DNA from: Fuscibacter oryzae
Lineage (GTDB): Bacteria; Pseudomonadota; Alphaproteobacteria; Rhodobacterales; Rhodobacteraceae
Reading direction: 5' to 3'
DNA length: 64,000 bases
NCBI RefSeq assembly: GCF_016765795.1
Contig: NZ_JAESVP010000003.1
Location: 372,001 to 436,000 of the forward strand
The position numbers and the translations under genes are program-made. The notes under the pieces are model-generated. The model saw nothing but the letters and a program-made list of their open reading frames with translations, had not been told where the DNA came from and did not search any database. Shown here piece after piece: positions 17,531 to 29,837 of the stretch (its first letter is position 1; each line of letters starts with the position of its first letter).

Positions 17531-19855
17531 GTGGGGATGGAGGGACTGGTGGCGGGAACGGATCTTGATGTGCGTGGCTTTCGACAGGTGCAGTTTGCGC
17601 CCGGAGTTCTTTTTGTTCCTGCCTCCGCCCTGGCTGCCTTTGTAGCCGCCGCAGCGGTGCCGGGAGTTGAGATGCGGCTGTTCGCGCTGGTGACCGGGCT
17701 TACGCTGGGTGCCGTTTTCGTGCTGCGCCATTTCGCGCGCCTGTTTCGCAACCATCGCGCCCGTCAGGCAGAGGGGCAGCTCCGCGCGCTGGTCGCGCAT
17801 GACGCCTCTCCCTGTTTCACCACGGATTCCATGGGGGTCGTGCACCATCGCAACGTGGCGGCAGAGACGCGCTTTGGCCTGACCGCCGAAACGCTGGCCG
17901 CCGCCATGGGCGATATGTTCGCAAGCCCGCGCGCGGTGCTGTACCGGCTGCACCTGCGCGCCGATACTCAAGGGTGGGCGCGCGAGGATGTGGTGACACG
18001 GCGCGGCCATATGCGGCTTTCGGTTCATCGCGTGGCCGAGGGGCGGTTTTTGTGGCGGCTGGAAGAGTTTCAGGATCGCGGTCCATCCGGCCGTGGGGCA
18101 GACAGTCTGACATTGCCGATGTTGACGGCCAACCGTCAGGGCGTGATCCTGTTCGTGAACGAGGCGATGCGCCGCCTGCTGGGGGGGCGTCCGCGCCGTC
18201 TAGATGCGATCTTTTCGGCGCCAAATCTGCGCTCTGGCGAGATGGTTCAGGTTGCGGCAGCCGAGGGACCGATCCGCGCTGTGCTGGCAGAGATCGAAGG
18301 GATTGCCGACCGGCGAGAGATTTACCTGCTGCCAACCACGGACACCGCGACGCATGGCGCGGTGATGATGGGCACGGATTACGAAACCGTTCCGGTCCCG
18401 CTGCTGAATTTTGCGCCCGGAGGCCATGTTCTGCAAGCCAACCGCGCCGCGCGCGACATGCTGGAATTGGCCGAGCCATCGGGCCAGATGATCTGGGATC
18501 TGTTCGAGGGGCTGGGGCGCTCGGTCGGGGATTGGCTGGCCGATGTCGCGGCAGAGCGTACACCGGGTTCGGCAGAGGTTCTGAACGCCCGCGCCCTTGG
18601 CCCCGAGGTGTTCATGCAGGTCACCTTGCGCCGGATGTCGGAAGGGGGCCGCCCTTCAGTTCTGGCGGTGTTGCAGGATGCGACCACACTGAAGCGGCTG
18701 GAAGCGCAGTTGAGCCAAAGCCAGAAGATGCAGGCAATCGGTCAGCTTGCCGGTGGCGTCGCGCATGATTTCAACAATCTTCTAACCGCGATTTCAGGGC
18801 ATTGCGATCTTTTGTTGATGCGCCATGACAGCATGGACGGCGATTTCGCCGATCTGGATCAGATTCGTCAGAATGCCAATCGCGCGGCGGCGCTGGTCGG
18901 GCAACTTCTGGCGTTCTCGCGCAAGCAGACGCTGAAGCCCGAGCGGCTTGATGTGCAGGAGTTGTTGGCTGATCTTGCACATCTGCTGAACCGGTTGGTT
19001 GGAGAAAAGGTCAAGCTGCGGCTGGCTCATGCGCCGGAACTGGGGCCGATCCGGGCCGACCGGCGTAAACTGGAGCAGGTGGTGATGAACCTGGTGGTCA
19101 ATGCGCGCGATGCGATGGCCGAGGGCGGGACGATTCGGATCGACACGGAAGAGGTGGTGCTTCGCGATCCGATGTCGCGCGATCGGGTCACGGTTCCGGC
19201 GGGCGAATATGCCGTGATCCGGGTGTCGGACACCGGCTGCGGCATTCCTGCGGATCGGCTGGAAAAGATTTTTGAGCCGTTCTTCACTACCAAGAAGCTG
19301 GGCGAAGGCACGGGGCTGGGGCTGGCGATGGCTTATGGCATCGTCAAGCAATCGGGCGGCTATATCTTTGTCGATTCGGTCGAAGGCGAGGGTACGGTCT
19401 TTCACCTGTGGTTCCCGGTGAATGATGCGCAAGAACAGGCCACGCCACCGACGCGGGCGAAGGCGACCGAAGTGGTGCTGAAACCCGGCGAGGGCGTGGT
19501 GCTGCTGGTCGAGGATGAGGCGCCGGTGCGGGCCTATGCCAGCCGGGCGCTGCGGATGCGGGGCTATACCGTGATCGAGGCACAGAATGCCGAGGAGGCG
19601 CTGACCTGCTTGCAAGACCCCAACCTGTCAGTCGATGTCTTTGTCACCGATGTGGTCATGCCGGGGATGGACGGGCCAAGCTGGGTGCGCCTTGCGCTGG
19701 AGGAACGCCCCGATACGCGGGTGATCTTTGTCTCGGGCTATGCCGAGGATGCGCTGACCGAAGTGCAGGCGCGCATTCCGAACTCGGTTTTCCTGCCAAA
19801 ACCGTTTTCGCTGTCAGAACTGGCGGCGACGGTGCAGGGGCAGTTGGTGCATTAG
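17531..19855 (+). CDS. cckA: Hybrid sensor histidine kinase CckA
   Basis: A 774-residue membrane hybrid kinase at the top of the CckA-ChpT-CtrA phosphorelay. Two N-terminal membrane segments ([35 protein letters not shown]) precede PAS-like sensing regions (about 95-390). Then come the dimerisation/phosphoacceptor helix [11 protein letters not shown] (H412), the HATPase domain ([42 protein letters not shown]) and a C-terminal receiver domain ([18 protein letters not shown], acceptor D707 in [10 protein letters not shown]). CckA acts as kinase and phosphatase. The GTG at 17531 is favoured by GGGGGAT 8 bases upstream; ATG 17537 is the alternative. ChpT and CtrA are not in the window. Confidence 0.93.
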   Translation: MGMEGLVAGTDLDVRGFRQVQFAPGVLFVPASALAAFVAAAAVPGVEMRLFALVTGLTLGAVFVLRHFARLFRNHRARQAEGQLRALVAHDASPCFTTDSMGVVHHRNVAAETRFGLTAETLAAAMGDMFASPRAVLYRLHLRADTQGWAREDVVTRRGHMRLSVHRVAEGRFLWRLEEFQDRGPSGRGADSLTLPMLTANRQGVILFVNEAMRRLLGGRPRRLDAIFSAPNLRSGEMVQVAAAEGPIRAVLAEIEGIADRREIYLLPTTDTATHGAVMMGTDYETVPVPLLNFAPGGHVLQANRAARDMLELAEPSGQMIWDLFEGLGRSVGDWLADVAAERTPGSAEVLNARALGPEVFMQVTLRRMSEGGRPSVLAVLQDATTLKRLEAQLSQSQKMQAIGQLAGGVAHDFNNLLTAISGHCDLLLMRHDSMDGDFADLDQIRQNANRAAALVGQLLAFSRKQTLKPERLDVQELLADLAHLLNRLVGEKVKLRLAHAPELGPIRADRRKLEQVVMNLVVNARDAMAEGGTIRIDTEEVVLRDPMSRDRVTVPAGEYAVIRVSDTGCGIPADRLEKIFEPFFTTKKLGEGTGLGLAMAYGIVKQSGGYIFVDSVEGEGTVFHLWFPVNDAQEQATPPTRAKATEVVLKPGEGVVLLVEDEAPVRAYASRALRMRGYTVIEAQNAEEALTCLQDPNLSVDVFVTDVVMPGMDGPSWVRLALEERPDTRVIFVSGYAEDALTEVQARIPNSVFLPKPFSLSELAATVQGQLVH

Positions 19856-20445
19856 GGGTGCAGGCTGTCATAAAGGGCATAGTCTGCGGCAAGGGCGGTA
19901 CGCAGCATCGCCTGCGCCTCCGTGCCCAGCAGGGTCTGGCCCGCAGGCGAGACGTTAAGACGGGGCAGGGTGACGGCCTGCCCCAGCCGGTCTTGCAGGA
20001 AGGCCACAAAGGCCGGCATGTCCTCATACCGGAAAAGATGGGTGACCCGCGCGCCATCATTGGTCTGAACCATCTGCGCCTGAGAGCCGACCTGGGCAAA
20101 GCCAGGGCGTTTTTCGGCGGCATAGGCGTGCACGAAATCGTCAAAGCTGATGTTGCGGGTTGAGCGGTTGGGCATCACCCCGTCGCGCTGGCGATAGCGA
20201 TACCAGCTGCCCAGCCAGTCGGCAGGCTCTCGGATAAGGGCGCAGGTTTCAAAGGCATCCTCGCCTAAAGACGCCTTGAGATAGGGCGCGAGAAAGCGGT
20301 TATAGCGGCCAAGGGGCGTGTGCTTCAGCTCTGGCGCCTTGGTGATCGCCAGGTCGGCCTGATCGGCCAGCGCGGCCTCGATCGCGGTCGATCCGGTCTT
20401 GGGGGTTGCCAGAAACACCAGCCGCTGCTTTCGGAAGACCAGCAT
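19852..20445 (-). CDS. Sulfotransferase-like protein
   Basis: A 197-residue protein with a 5'-PAPS-binding loop at its N-terminus (LVFLATPKTGSTAIEAAL), the layout of sulfotransferase-family proteins, and a mid-protein ALIREPADWLGSWYRYRQ, which resembles the 3'-phosphate loop (RxPxxxxxSxY). Substrate is unknown; bacterial members modify glycans or lipids. ATG 20445 follows AAAGGTGG. It is antisense to recA upstream and its stop overlaps the cckA stop by 4 bases. The open frame running antisense through recA is not part of it. Confidence 0.75.
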   Translation of the reverse strand: MLVFRKQRLVFLATPKTGSTAIEAALADQADLAITKAPELKHTPLGRYNRFLAPYLKASLGEDAFETCALIREPADWLGSWYRYRQRDGVMPNRSTRNISFDDFVHAYAAEKRPGFAQVGSQAQMVQTNDGARVTHLFRYEDMPAFVAFLQDRLGQAVTLPRLNVSPAGQTLLGTEAQAMLRTALAADYALYDSLHP

Positions 20446-20527
20446 GAAGCCACCTTTTGTTCGCATCGGATAACTATTCATTAATCCTTGGCAGTTAAAA
20501 CAAGGTTTATGAAAAAGCGATTGATCT

Positions 20528-20542
20528 GTTCCTGTTTTGATC
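20528..20542 (+). promoter_or_regulatory. Candidate LexA half-conserved site upstream of recA
   Basis: GTTC (20528-20531), 7 bases, then GATC (20539-20542). The alphaproteobacterial SOS box is GTTC-N7-GTTC, so this has one mismatch. It lies 26 bases from a second candidate (20554-20568), about 75-90 bases before recA. Confidence 0.35.
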
Positions 20543-20553
20543 GCATAAAGCGG

Positions 20554-20568
20554 AAACAAATGGGGAAC
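20554..20568 (-). promoter_or_regulatory. Candidate SOS (LexA) box upstream of recA
   Basis: Read on the minus strand this is GTTCCCCATTTGTTT, that is GTTC-N7-GTTT, one base from the alphaproteobacterial LexA box GTTC-N7-GTTC. It lies 48 bases before the recA start, where LexA repression would be expected. Confidence 0.5.
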
Positions 20569-20616
20569 AAACCCACAATTGCCGCCAGGTTGCGGCCATG
20601 ACATAAGGAAACGGCA

Positions 20617-21681
20617 ATGGCGGTTGCGAACCTTCTGGAATTCGGCGGAAAGCAGGACATGGACAAGCAAAAGGCACTGGAAAGCGCCCTGGCGCAGATT
20701 GAGCGGCAGTTCGGCAAGGGCTCTATCATGAAGCTTGGCCAGGACAATGCTGTCATGGATATCGAGGCGACCTCGACCGGCAGCCTTGGGCTTGATATCG
20801 CGCTGGGGATCGGCGGGTTGCCGCAGGGCCGCATCATCGAAATTTACGGGCCGGAATCCTCGGGGAAGACCACGCTGACGCTGCATGTGGTGGCCGAACA
20901 GCAGAAAAAGGGTGGCGTCTGCGCCTTTGTCGATGCCGAACACGCGCTGGACCCGTCTTATGCCAAGAAGCTGGGTGTCAATCTGGATGAGCTGCTGATT
21001 TCGCAGCCCGACACCGGCGAACAGGCGCTGGAAATTGTCGACACGCTGGTGCGTTCGGGCGCGGTCAGCCTGATCGTGGTCGACTCGGTCGCGGCCCTGG
21101 TGCCGAAATCGGAGATTGAGGGCGACATGGGCGACATGCAGATGGGCAGCCAGGCCCGTCTGATGAGCCAGGCGATGCGCAAGCTGACCGCCAGCATCGG
21201 GCGCTCGAACTGCATGGTGATCTTCATCAACCAGATCCGCATGAAGATCGGCGTGATGTTCGGCAGCCCCGAAACCACCACCGGCGGCAACGCGCTGAAA
21301 TTCTATGCCTCGGTTCGTCTCGATATCCGCCGCACCGGCGCGATCAAGGACCGCGATGAGGTGATCGGCAACTCGACCCGCGTGAAAGTGGTCAAGAACA
21401 AGGTGTCGCCCCCGTTCAAAGAGGTGGAATTCGACATCATGTATGGCGAAGGCATCTCTAAAGTGGGTGAGTTGATCGACATTGGCGTCAAGGCGGGCGT
21501 CGTGGAAAAATCGGGAAGCTGGTATTCCTATAACGACGAGCGGATCGGTCAGGGCCGCGAAAACGCAAAGACCTTCCTCAAGCAGAACCCCGGCGTTGCC
21601 TCTGATATCGAGGAGAAGATCCGCGCTGCAAACGGGCTGGATTTCACCATGGCCGACAAGGGTGATGTGCTGGACGACTGA
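20617..21681 (+). CDS. recA: Recombinase RecA
   Basis: A 354-residue RecA: forms ATP-dependent filaments on single-stranded DNA, exchanges strands in recombination and triggers LexA self-cleavage in the SOS response. Walker A is GPESSGKTT (78-86), Walker [13 protein letters not shown], the L2 region contains [15 protein letters not shown], and the C-terminal domain ends in the usual acidic tail ([10 protein letters not shown]). AAGGA lies 8 bases before ATG 20617; ATG 20659 ([11 protein letters not shown]) is where shorter homologues begin. It is flanked by SOS-box candidates and a strong terminator. Confidence 0.98.
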   Translation: MAVANLLEFGGKQDMDKQKALESALAQIERQFGKGSIMKLGQDNAVMDIEATSTGSLGLDIALGIGGLPQGRIIEIYGPESSGKTTLTLHVVAEQQKKGGVCAFVDAEHALDPSYAKKLGVNLDELLISQPDTGEQALEIVDTLVRSGAVSLIVVDSVAALVPKSEIEGDMGDMQMGSQARLMSQAMRKLTASIGRSNCMVIFINQIRMKIGVMFGSPETTTGGNALKFYASVRLDIRRTGAIKDRDEVIGNSTRVKVVKNKVSPPFKEVEFDIMYGEGISKVGELIDIGVKAGVVEKSGSWYSYNDERIGQGRENAKTFLKQNPGVASDIEEKIRAANGLDFTMADKGDVLDD

Positions 21682-21705
21682 CAGCGCAAATTTGATCAAG
21701 AATTC

Positions 21706-21735
21706 AAAGGGCCGGATCGCATCCGGCCCTTTCCA
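21706..21735 (+). terminator. Strong terminator after recA
   Basis: AAAGGGCCGGAT (21706-21717) pairs perfectly over 12 bp with ATCCGGCCCTTT (21721-21732), loop CGC, 24 bases after the recA stop. The stem itself ends in TTT. Confidence 0.8.
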
Positions 21736-21802
21736 TTTCGGCGTGGACAGGGCGCGGCGCGGGGGCTAAATGGGGCAAAATCCTATGGCCCAAGGGGTTC
21801 TC

Positions 21803-24457
<2,655 letters not shown>

Positions 24458-24458
24458 G

Positions 24459-24749
24459 ATGCCCGGCGCCCTGTGGATCGCCCATGTCGAAGTGACCGAC
24501 GCCGAGGCCTATGGCCGCTATGCCAAGCTGGCAGGCGGGCCGATTGCCGACCACGGCGGCAAGTTTCTGGCCCGTGGCGGGCGCTATGTGCAGCTGGAAG
24601 GCAATGACCGCGCCCGCAACGTGGTGGCGCGGTTCCCCAGCCTTGAGGCGGCGGTGGCCTGCTATAACTCGCCCGCCTATCAAGAGGCGTTGTCCCATGC
24701 CAAAGGTGCCTCGATCCGAGACCTTGTGGTGGTGGAAGAGGCGGAATAG
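24459..24749 (+). CDS. DUF1330 protein
   Basis: A 96-residue cytosolic protein of the DUF1330 family (dimeric alpha-beta-barrel fold). Family features are ALWIAHVEVTDAEAYGRYAK near the start, FLARGGRYVQLEGNDRARNV, and ACYNSPAYQEA. Function is unknown. It starts 1 base after the alaS stop, so it is almost certainly cotranscribed; a terminator follows. Many alphaproteobacterial genomes carry several copies of this family. Confidence 0.9.
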   Translation: MPGALWIAHVEVTDAEAYGRYAKLAGGPIADHGGKFLARGGRYVQLEGNDRARNVVARFPSLEAAVACYNSPAYQEALSHAKGASIRDLVVVEEAE

Positions 24750-24762
24750 CGGGCAAACCACG

Positions 24763-24788
24763 AAAGGCGCGGGAAATCGCGCCTTTTT
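24763..24788 (+). terminator. Rho-independent terminator of the alaS operon
   Basis: AAAGGCGCG (24763-24771) pairs with CGCGCCTTT (24778-24786) over GGAAAT and runs into TTTTT, a canonical terminator 14 bases after the DUF1330 stop. Confidence 0.85.
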
Positions 24789-24885
24789 GACCAAAAGCCC
24801 GATTCCGGCCTGCGATTTTCATGCTAGTGTCATGGAAAATATAATGAGGCGGGCAGATGGTTGTAACTGGTAAGGGGGCACGCTG

Positions 24886-25680
24886 ATGTGCCGTTGGGCC
24901 GCGTATTCGGGCGAACCGATCTTCCTTGAGGAAATCGTAAGTCGTCCGGGCCATTCACTGATCCGCCAAAGCCATTGCGCCACGCAATGCCACACCGCCA
25001 TCAACGCCGACGGTTTCGGCGTGGCTTGGTATGGCGAACGGCCCGAGCCGGGGCTTTACCGCGATGTGATGCCCGCTTGGTCGGACCCCAATCTGAAAAG
25101 TCTGGTGATGCAGGTGAAATCTGGCCTGTTTCTGGCCCATGTGCGCGCCAGCACGGGCACCGCGACCAGCCGGAACAACTGCCATCCCTTTGTCCATGGC
25201 GCGTGGAGTTTCATGCACAACGGCCAGATCGGCGGGTTTGATGCGATGCGACGTCAGGCCGAGATGATGATCCCCGACGCGCTTTACCCCAACCGCAAGG
25301 GCGCCACCGACAGCGAAGCGATCTTTCTGGTGGCCCTTGCCGAGGGGCTGGACGCTGACCCAAAGGGCGCGCTGGAACGGGCTGCGGCGCGGTTCATCGC
25401 GCTGGCGCAGGAAAAGGGCTGCGCGCCGTATTTGCGGATGACGGCGGCGCTGTCAGATGGGAAACGGCTTTATGCGGTGCGCTATGCGACCGATGACCAT
25501 GCCCCGACGCTTTATCATCGCTGGTCCGCGACGCGCGGCGGCATGGCTGTGGTGTCAGAGCCGCTGGAAGATGATGAGGGCGACTGGACTGCGGTTCCCG
25601 CCGGCAGTTTCTGCACCTTTGACGGGGGCCGTGTGCTGACGGAACCTTTCGCCCCGGTCCCCCTGCGCGCCGCAGCCTGA
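24886..25680 (+). CDS. Class II glutamine amidotransferase (YafJ/Gn_AT_II type)
   Basis: A 264-residue stand-alone N-terminal nucleophile amidotransferase. The N-terminus MCRWAAYSGEPIFL places the catalytic Cys at residue 2, exposed after Met removal, and so fixes the start. Supporting motifs are NADGFGVAWYG, FLAHVRASTGTATSRNNCHP and WSFMHNGQIGGF. Relatives include YafJ and EgtC; EgtC removes glutamate from gamma-glutamyl hercynylcysteine sulfoxide, but no other ergothioneine gene is near. Substrate is therefore unknown. AAGGGGGC lies 6 bases upstream. Confidence 0.88.
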   Translation: MCRWAAYSGEPIFLEEIVSRPGHSLIRQSHCATQCHTAINADGFGVAWYGERPEPGLYRDVMPAWSDPNLKSLVMQVKSGLFLAHVRASTGTATSRNNCHPFVHGAWSFMHNGQIGGFDAMRRQAEMMIPDALYPNRKGATDSEAIFLVALAEGLDADPKGALERAAARFIALAQEKGCAPYLRMTAALSDGKRLYAVRYATDDHAPTLYHRWSATRGGMAVVSEPLEDDEGDWTAVPAGSFCTFDGGRVLTEPFAPVPLRAAA

Positions 25681-25738
25681 CGGCTTGGCGGGGCGGGTCG
25701 TTGCAGCTAACCTTCGGTCATTGACCCGGAGGTTTTTG

Positions 25739-26140
25739 ATGAAGCTTGTTCTGCCGCTGATCCTGTTGTCCGGCCCGGTGCTGGCGGATGACCTGATTTT
25801 CTTCCACTCTCCGTCCTCCGACATCCAGTGCATGATAGCGACCGGCGATTACCCCGCCGCGCGCTGCGATGTGATGGAGGTGACGAACCTGTCCCACCCC
25901 ATTCCGCCCGCCGATTGCGATCTGGATTGGGGCCATGCGTTTGAGGTTGGCCCCATAGGCCGGGGCGCGCCTGCCTGCGTGGGCGATACCGTCGCCAGCC
26001 CCGATGCGATGGAGCTGGGCTATGGCCAGTCGGTCGAGTTGGGCGGGTTCCGCTGTATTTCAGAAAGGGCGGGAATGACGTGTGTGAACGGGCAGGGGCA
26101 CGGCTTTACCGTCGCCAAGGCGTCGCAGAAAATGTTTTGA
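25739..26140 (+). CDS. Small secreted protein, DUF6636-like
   Basis: A 133-residue protein with a signal peptide (MKLVLPLILLSGPVLA), then FHSPSSDIQCMIATGDYPAA, and Cys-containing segments RCDVMEV, PADCDLDWGH, GAPACVGDT, FRCISERAGMTCVNGQGHGF. The even number of Cys after the signal suggests disulfides in the periplasm. The pattern resembles the DUF6636 family; I am not certain. Function is unknown. CCGGAGG lies just before ATG 25739, excluding the longer upstream frame. Confidence 0.75.
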   Translation: MKLVLPLILLSGPVLADDLIFFHSPSSDIQCMIATGDYPAARCDVMEVTNLSHPIPPADCDLDWGHAFEVGPIGRGAPACVGDTVASPDAMELGYGQSVELGGFRCISERAGMTCVNGQGHGFTVAKASQKMF

Positions 26141-26202
26141 TCAAAATCTCTGGCCAAAAGACGCGCATCTGCTAGGGTGTTTCTATTGGATGGAGATTCA
26201 AA

Positions 26203-27603
26203 ATGAACATCGCAGCCCCCAACACCCTGCCAAATGACCTGTGGCAGATGGACCATGACCACGCGCTTCACCCCTGGACCAACTTTGGCCCGTTTGAAAA
26301 ACAGGGGTCGCTGGTCATTGCGCGGGGTGAGGGCTGCTATCTGTGGGATCAGGGCGGCCAGCGCTATCTGGATGCGGTGGGCGGCATGTGGTGTACCAAC
26401 ATCGGCCTTGGCCGCAAGGAAATGGCACAGGCGATTGCCGATCAGGCCGAGACTTTGGCCTTTGCCAACTACTTCGTCGATATGACCAATGGCCCCGCCG
26501 CACGGCTGGCGGCAAAACTGGCCGAGCTTGCGCCCGGTGATCTGAACCGGGTGTTCTTTACCACCGGCGGGTCAACGGCGGTCGATACGGCGGTGCGGAT
26601 GGTCAGCTATTACCACCATGCCCGCGGCAACCCCGAAAAGACCGGCATCGTTGCGCGGGAAAACAGCTATCACGGCTCGACTTACCTGACGCAATCGGTG
26701 GGCAAGCGGAACGGCGACCGGGTCGAGGAGTTCCGCTATAAAGAGGATGGCATCTGGCACCTGACTTGCCCGAACCCCTATCGCCGCCCTGCCCACATGA
26801 CCGAGGCGCAGTTCTGTGATGATCTGGTGGCCGAGTTCGAGGCGCTAATCGCCCGTGTCGGCGCCGACCGCATCGGCGGTTTTATCGCCGAGCCGATTCA
26901 GGCCAGCGGCGGCATCATCATTCCACCCGAAGGTTACCTGCGCCGCATGTGGCAGGTGTGCCAGCGCCATGACATCCTGTTTATCGCCGATGAGGTGGTG
27001 ACCGCCTTTGGCCGCATTGGCCATTGGTTCGCCAGCCTGTCGGAATTCGGGGTGCAGCCCGATATCATCACGTCGGCCAAGGGGCTGACCTCGGGCTATC
27101 TGCCCTTGGGCGCGATGATCTTTTCCGACCGTATCTGGGATGTGATGGCCGAAGGCGGGCAGCGCTGGTTCACCTCTGGCCTGACGTATTCTGGCCACCC
27201 GGTGTCCTGTGCCGCCGCGCTGAAGAACATCGAGATTATCGAGCGTGAGGGCCTTTTGGCCCATGCCGCAAGCGTTGGCAGCTATTTTGAGGACCGGATG
27301 GCGCCCTTGGCCGACCTGCCGCTGGTGGGCAATGTGCGGGGCAAAAAGCTGATGCTTTGCGTGGAATCGGTGGCCGACAAGCACACCAAGGCGCTGCTGC
27401 CGGATGAGGCGAACGAATCCAAGCGCATCTCGGATGTGGCCGAGGGGATGGGTCTGCTGGTCCGGCCTATCGGGCATCTGAACGTGATGTCGCCGCCGCT
27501 GATCCTGACGGAACCGCAGGTCGATTTCATCGCCGAGACGTTGGAAAAGGCAATTCGCCGCGTGACCGACGATCTGGTGCGCGAAGGCTTCCGGCTGGGC
27601 TGA
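26203..27603 (+). CDS. Class III aminotransferase (omega-amine:pyruvate type)
   Basis: A 466-residue PLP enzyme of fold type I, class III. The PLP Lys is K293 in DIITSAKGLTSGYLPLGAM; FFTTGGSTAVDTAVRM binds the cofactor phosphate, and the Asp contacting the pyridine N is in DILFIADEVVTAFGR. The N-terminal HPWTNFGPFEKQGSLVIARG is typical of omega-transaminases acting on putrescine, taurine or beta-alanine with pyruvate. Agmatinase, which makes putrescine, lies two genes downstream on the same strand, so an amine such as putrescine is a reasonable guess but not proven. The ribosome-binding site is TGGAGA. Confidence 0.85.
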   Translation: MNIAAPNTLPNDLWQMDHDHALHPWTNFGPFEKQGSLVIARGEGCYLWDQGGQRYLDAVGGMWCTNIGLGRKEMAQAIADQAETLAFANYFVDMTNGPAARLAAKLAELAPGDLNRVFFTTGGSTAVDTAVRMVSYYHHARGNPEKTGIVARENSYHGSTYLTQSVGKRNGDRVEEFRYKEDGIWHLTCPNPYRRPAHMTEAQFCDDLVAEFEALIARVGADRIGGFIAEPIQASGGIIIPPEGYLRRMWQVCQRHDILFIADEVVTAFGRIGHWFASLSEFGVQPDIITSAKGLTSGYLPLGAMIFSDRIWDVMAEGGQRWFTSGLTYSGHPVSCAAALKNIEIIEREGLLAHAASVGSYFEDRMAPLADLPLVGNVRGKKLMLCVESVADKHTKALLPDEANESKRISDVAEGMGLLVRPIGHLNVMSPPLILTEPQVDFIAETLEKAIRRVTDDLVREGFRLG

Positions 27604-27664
27604 TCGGTCGTTGACCTGTCACCCGGCAGGCATAGACTTGCCGGGTAAGGTCAGGGGTGCGCCG

Positions 27665-28747
27665 ATGAAGCTGTTTCAATGCCAGTGTTGCGGGCAGGTT
27701 CTGCATTTTGAAAATACCACTTGCCTGCGCTGTGGCCGGACGGTGGGTTATCTGCCAGACCAAGACCGGATGGCGGCGGTAGAGCCGGACGGGCCGCATT
27801 GGCTGATGGTGCCGGGGCAGGGTGCGGCGGGCGACGGCACCCTTTGGCGGTTCTGCCATAATTGGGAACTTTCGGCCTGCAACTGGATGGTTGCCCCAGC
27901 CCCGGACGGCAGCGAAGCGCCGGCCTATTGCGCTGCCTGTCGCCACAATCACCTCGTGCCCGACCTGTCCGCCCCGGAAAACCACGCGCGCTGGCAAAAG
28001 ATCGAGGGCGCAAAGCGCCGTCTGATCTATACGCTTCGTAACCTTGGTCTGCTGATGCCGGTGGCGGGGGATGGGCACCCTGAACCGCTGGTGTTCGATT
28101 TTCTGGCGGATGATCCCGGCTCGGTTCAGCGTGTGCTGACAGGACATGCCGATGGCGTGGTGACAATCGCGCTGACTGAAGCCGATGATGCCGCGCGCGC
28201 ACAGGTGAAAGAGCGGTTGGGAGAGGCCTATCGCACCCTGCTGGGCCATTTTCGGCACGAGGTGGGACATTACTACTGGGATATTCTGGTGCGCGATGGT
28301 GGCGCGCTGCAAGGATTTCGCGCCATGTTCGGCGATGAAACCGCCGATTATGCCGCCAGCCTTAGCCGCCATTACGCCGACGGCCCGCCGCCGGGCTGGG
28401 CCGCCAGCTATGTCTCTTCCTATGCTACCATGCACCCGTGGGAGGATTGGGCCGAAACCTGGGCGCATTACCTGCACATGATCGATACGCTGGAAACGGC
28501 CGGGGCGCTGGGGATGCGCATCGACCCCGGCGTTGATACCGGAGAACTGTCGGCCGCGATTGATTTCAGCCCCTATCGGATGGTCAAACTGCGCCAGTTG
28601 ATTGACGCCTGGATGCCGCTGACGGTGGCACTGAACGTGCTGAACCGTTCGATGGGGCAGGCCGATGGCTATCCCTTTGTGTTGCCGCAGGCGGTGCAGG
28701 ACAAACTGGGCTTCGTGCATGATCTGGTGCAGGGCCAGCGGCGGTAG
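27665..28747 (+). CDS. Putative zinc-binding metallopeptidase
   Basis: A 360-residue protein with an N-terminal zinc ribbon (FQCQCCGQVLHFENTTCLRC), a second Cys/His-rich patch (FCHNWELSACNW ... YCAACRHNHL), and a gluzincin-type motif HEVGHYYW at 198-205, with a downstream Glu candidate in HPWEDWAETWAHYLHMIDTL. This order matches the family annotated as putative zinc-binding metallopeptidases. Substrate is unknown. No signal peptide, so cytosolic. It sits between the aminotransferase and agmatinase genes on the same strand, with short gaps. Confidence 0.85.
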   Translation: MKLFQCQCCGQVLHFENTTCLRCGRTVGYLPDQDRMAAVEPDGPHWLMVPGQGAAGDGTLWRFCHNWELSACNWMVAPAPDGSEAPAYCAACRHNHLVPDLSAPENHARWQKIEGAKRRLIYTLRNLGLLMPVAGDGHPEPLVFDFLADDPGSVQRVLTGHADGVVTIALTEADDAARAQVKERLGEAYRTLLGHFRHEVGHYYWDILVRDGGALQGFRAMFGDETADYAASLSRHYADGPPPGWAASYVSSYATMHPWEDWAETWAHYLHMIDTLETAGALGMRIDPGVDTGELSAAIDFSPYRMVKLRQLIDAWMPLTVALNVLNRSMGQADGYPFVLPQAVQDKLGFVHDLVQGQRR

Positions 28748-28871
28748 TGTCTCAGTTTGAGTTCGGGGCGGTTGACTTCGCGTGCCTGCTCTGGTTCCTT
28801 GGGCAGACCCGGATCCGGCGCGTCTCCGCAATTCGCAAACGACGACCGCAAGAAGATTTGAGTTTTCCCAA

Positions 28872-29837
28872 ATGGCCCTAGAAGACGCCAAGTCCCAAGT
28901 GGACACTGCTTTCACCCGTGCCCAACAGCGCGGTTATTCCTTTGAAAACGCCTTTGGTGGTGCGACCAGTTTCCTGCGTCGCAGCTATACCAAAGACCTG
29001 ACCGGGGTGGATCTTGCCATCACCGGCGTGCCCTTTGATCAGGCGGTGACGCACCGCACCGGAACCCGCTTTGGCCCCCGCGCCATTCGCGAGGCGTCAA
29101 CCTTGCAACCCTATGATCCGCCCTATGGCTGGCCGACCAACCCCTTGGATGAATTGAACATCATCGACTATGGCGATGTGGCGTTCGACTATGCCAAGGT
29201 TTCGGATTTCCCCGAAACCCTGACGGCGCATATCCGCAAGATCCTGTCGGCAGGCGCGGGCAGCATCACCCTTGGCGGCGACCACTATATCACCTTCCCG
29301 ATCCTGCGGGCCTATGCCGAGAAGTTCGGGCCGTTGGGGGTGATCCATTTCGATGCCCATTCCGACCTGTGGCCTGATGACGACCTTAGCCGCATCGACC
29401 ACGGCACGATGATGTACAAGGCGGTCAAGCAGGGCTACGTCGATCCCAAGCGCTCTGTCCAGATCGGCATTCGCACCACGACCGAGGATTATCTGGGCGT
29501 TCACGTCATCGACGCGCGAGAGGTGCATGAAAAGGGCGTGGCCCATGCCGTCGAACTGGCGAAATCCATCGTCGGCGACAAGCCCACCTATGTAACCTTC
29601 GACATCGACGCGCTGGACCCGGCCTATGCGCCGGGCACCGGTACGCCGGTCTGGGGTGGGTTGCATTCCTGGCAGGCTGCTGCGGCCCTGCGCGATCTGG
29701 CGGGCATCAACATGGTCGGCGGTGATGTGGTCGAGGTTTCGCCCCCCTATGACACCACGGGTGCCACCGCCATCGCGGGCGCCCATGTCGCCTATGAGCT
29801 GATCTGCCTTTACCACTGGGCAAGGACGCAGCGCTGA
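28872..29837 (+). CDS. speB: Agmatinase (ureohydrolase family)
   Basis: A 321-residue ureohydrolase that likely converts agmatine to putrescine and urea using a binuclear manganese site. Metal-ligand motifs are SITLGGDHYITF, GVIHFDAHSDLW and VTFDIDALDPAYAPGTGTPV. The substrate loop RTGTRFGPRAIREAS is typical of agmatinases, although guanidino-acid hydrolases share it and cannot be excluded. The longer upstream open frame was rejected because homologues start near MALEDAKSQV. The stop overlaps the DUF1499 gene start (TGATG). Confidence 0.88.
   Translation: MALEDAKSQVDTAFTRAQQRGYSFENAFGGATSFLRRSYTKDLTGVDLAITGVPFDQAVTHRTGTRFGPRAIREASTLQPYDPPYGWPTNPLDELNIIDYGDVAFDYAKVSDFPETLTAHIRKILSAGAGSITLGGDHYITFPILRAYAEKFGPLGVIHFDAHSDLWPDDDLSRIDHGTMMYKAVKQGYVDPKRSVQIGIRTTTEDYLGVHVIDAREVHEKGVAHAVELAKSIVGDKPTYVTFDIDALDPAYAPGTGTPVWGGLHSWQAAAALRDLAGINMVGGDVVEVSPPYDTTGATAIAGAHVAYELICLYHWARTQR

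Noticed and set aside
19852-21699. 615-residue minus-strand frame antisense to recA
   Set aside because: Only the C-terminal 197 residues form the sulfotransferase-like gene with its own ribosome-binding site; the remainder mirrors recA.
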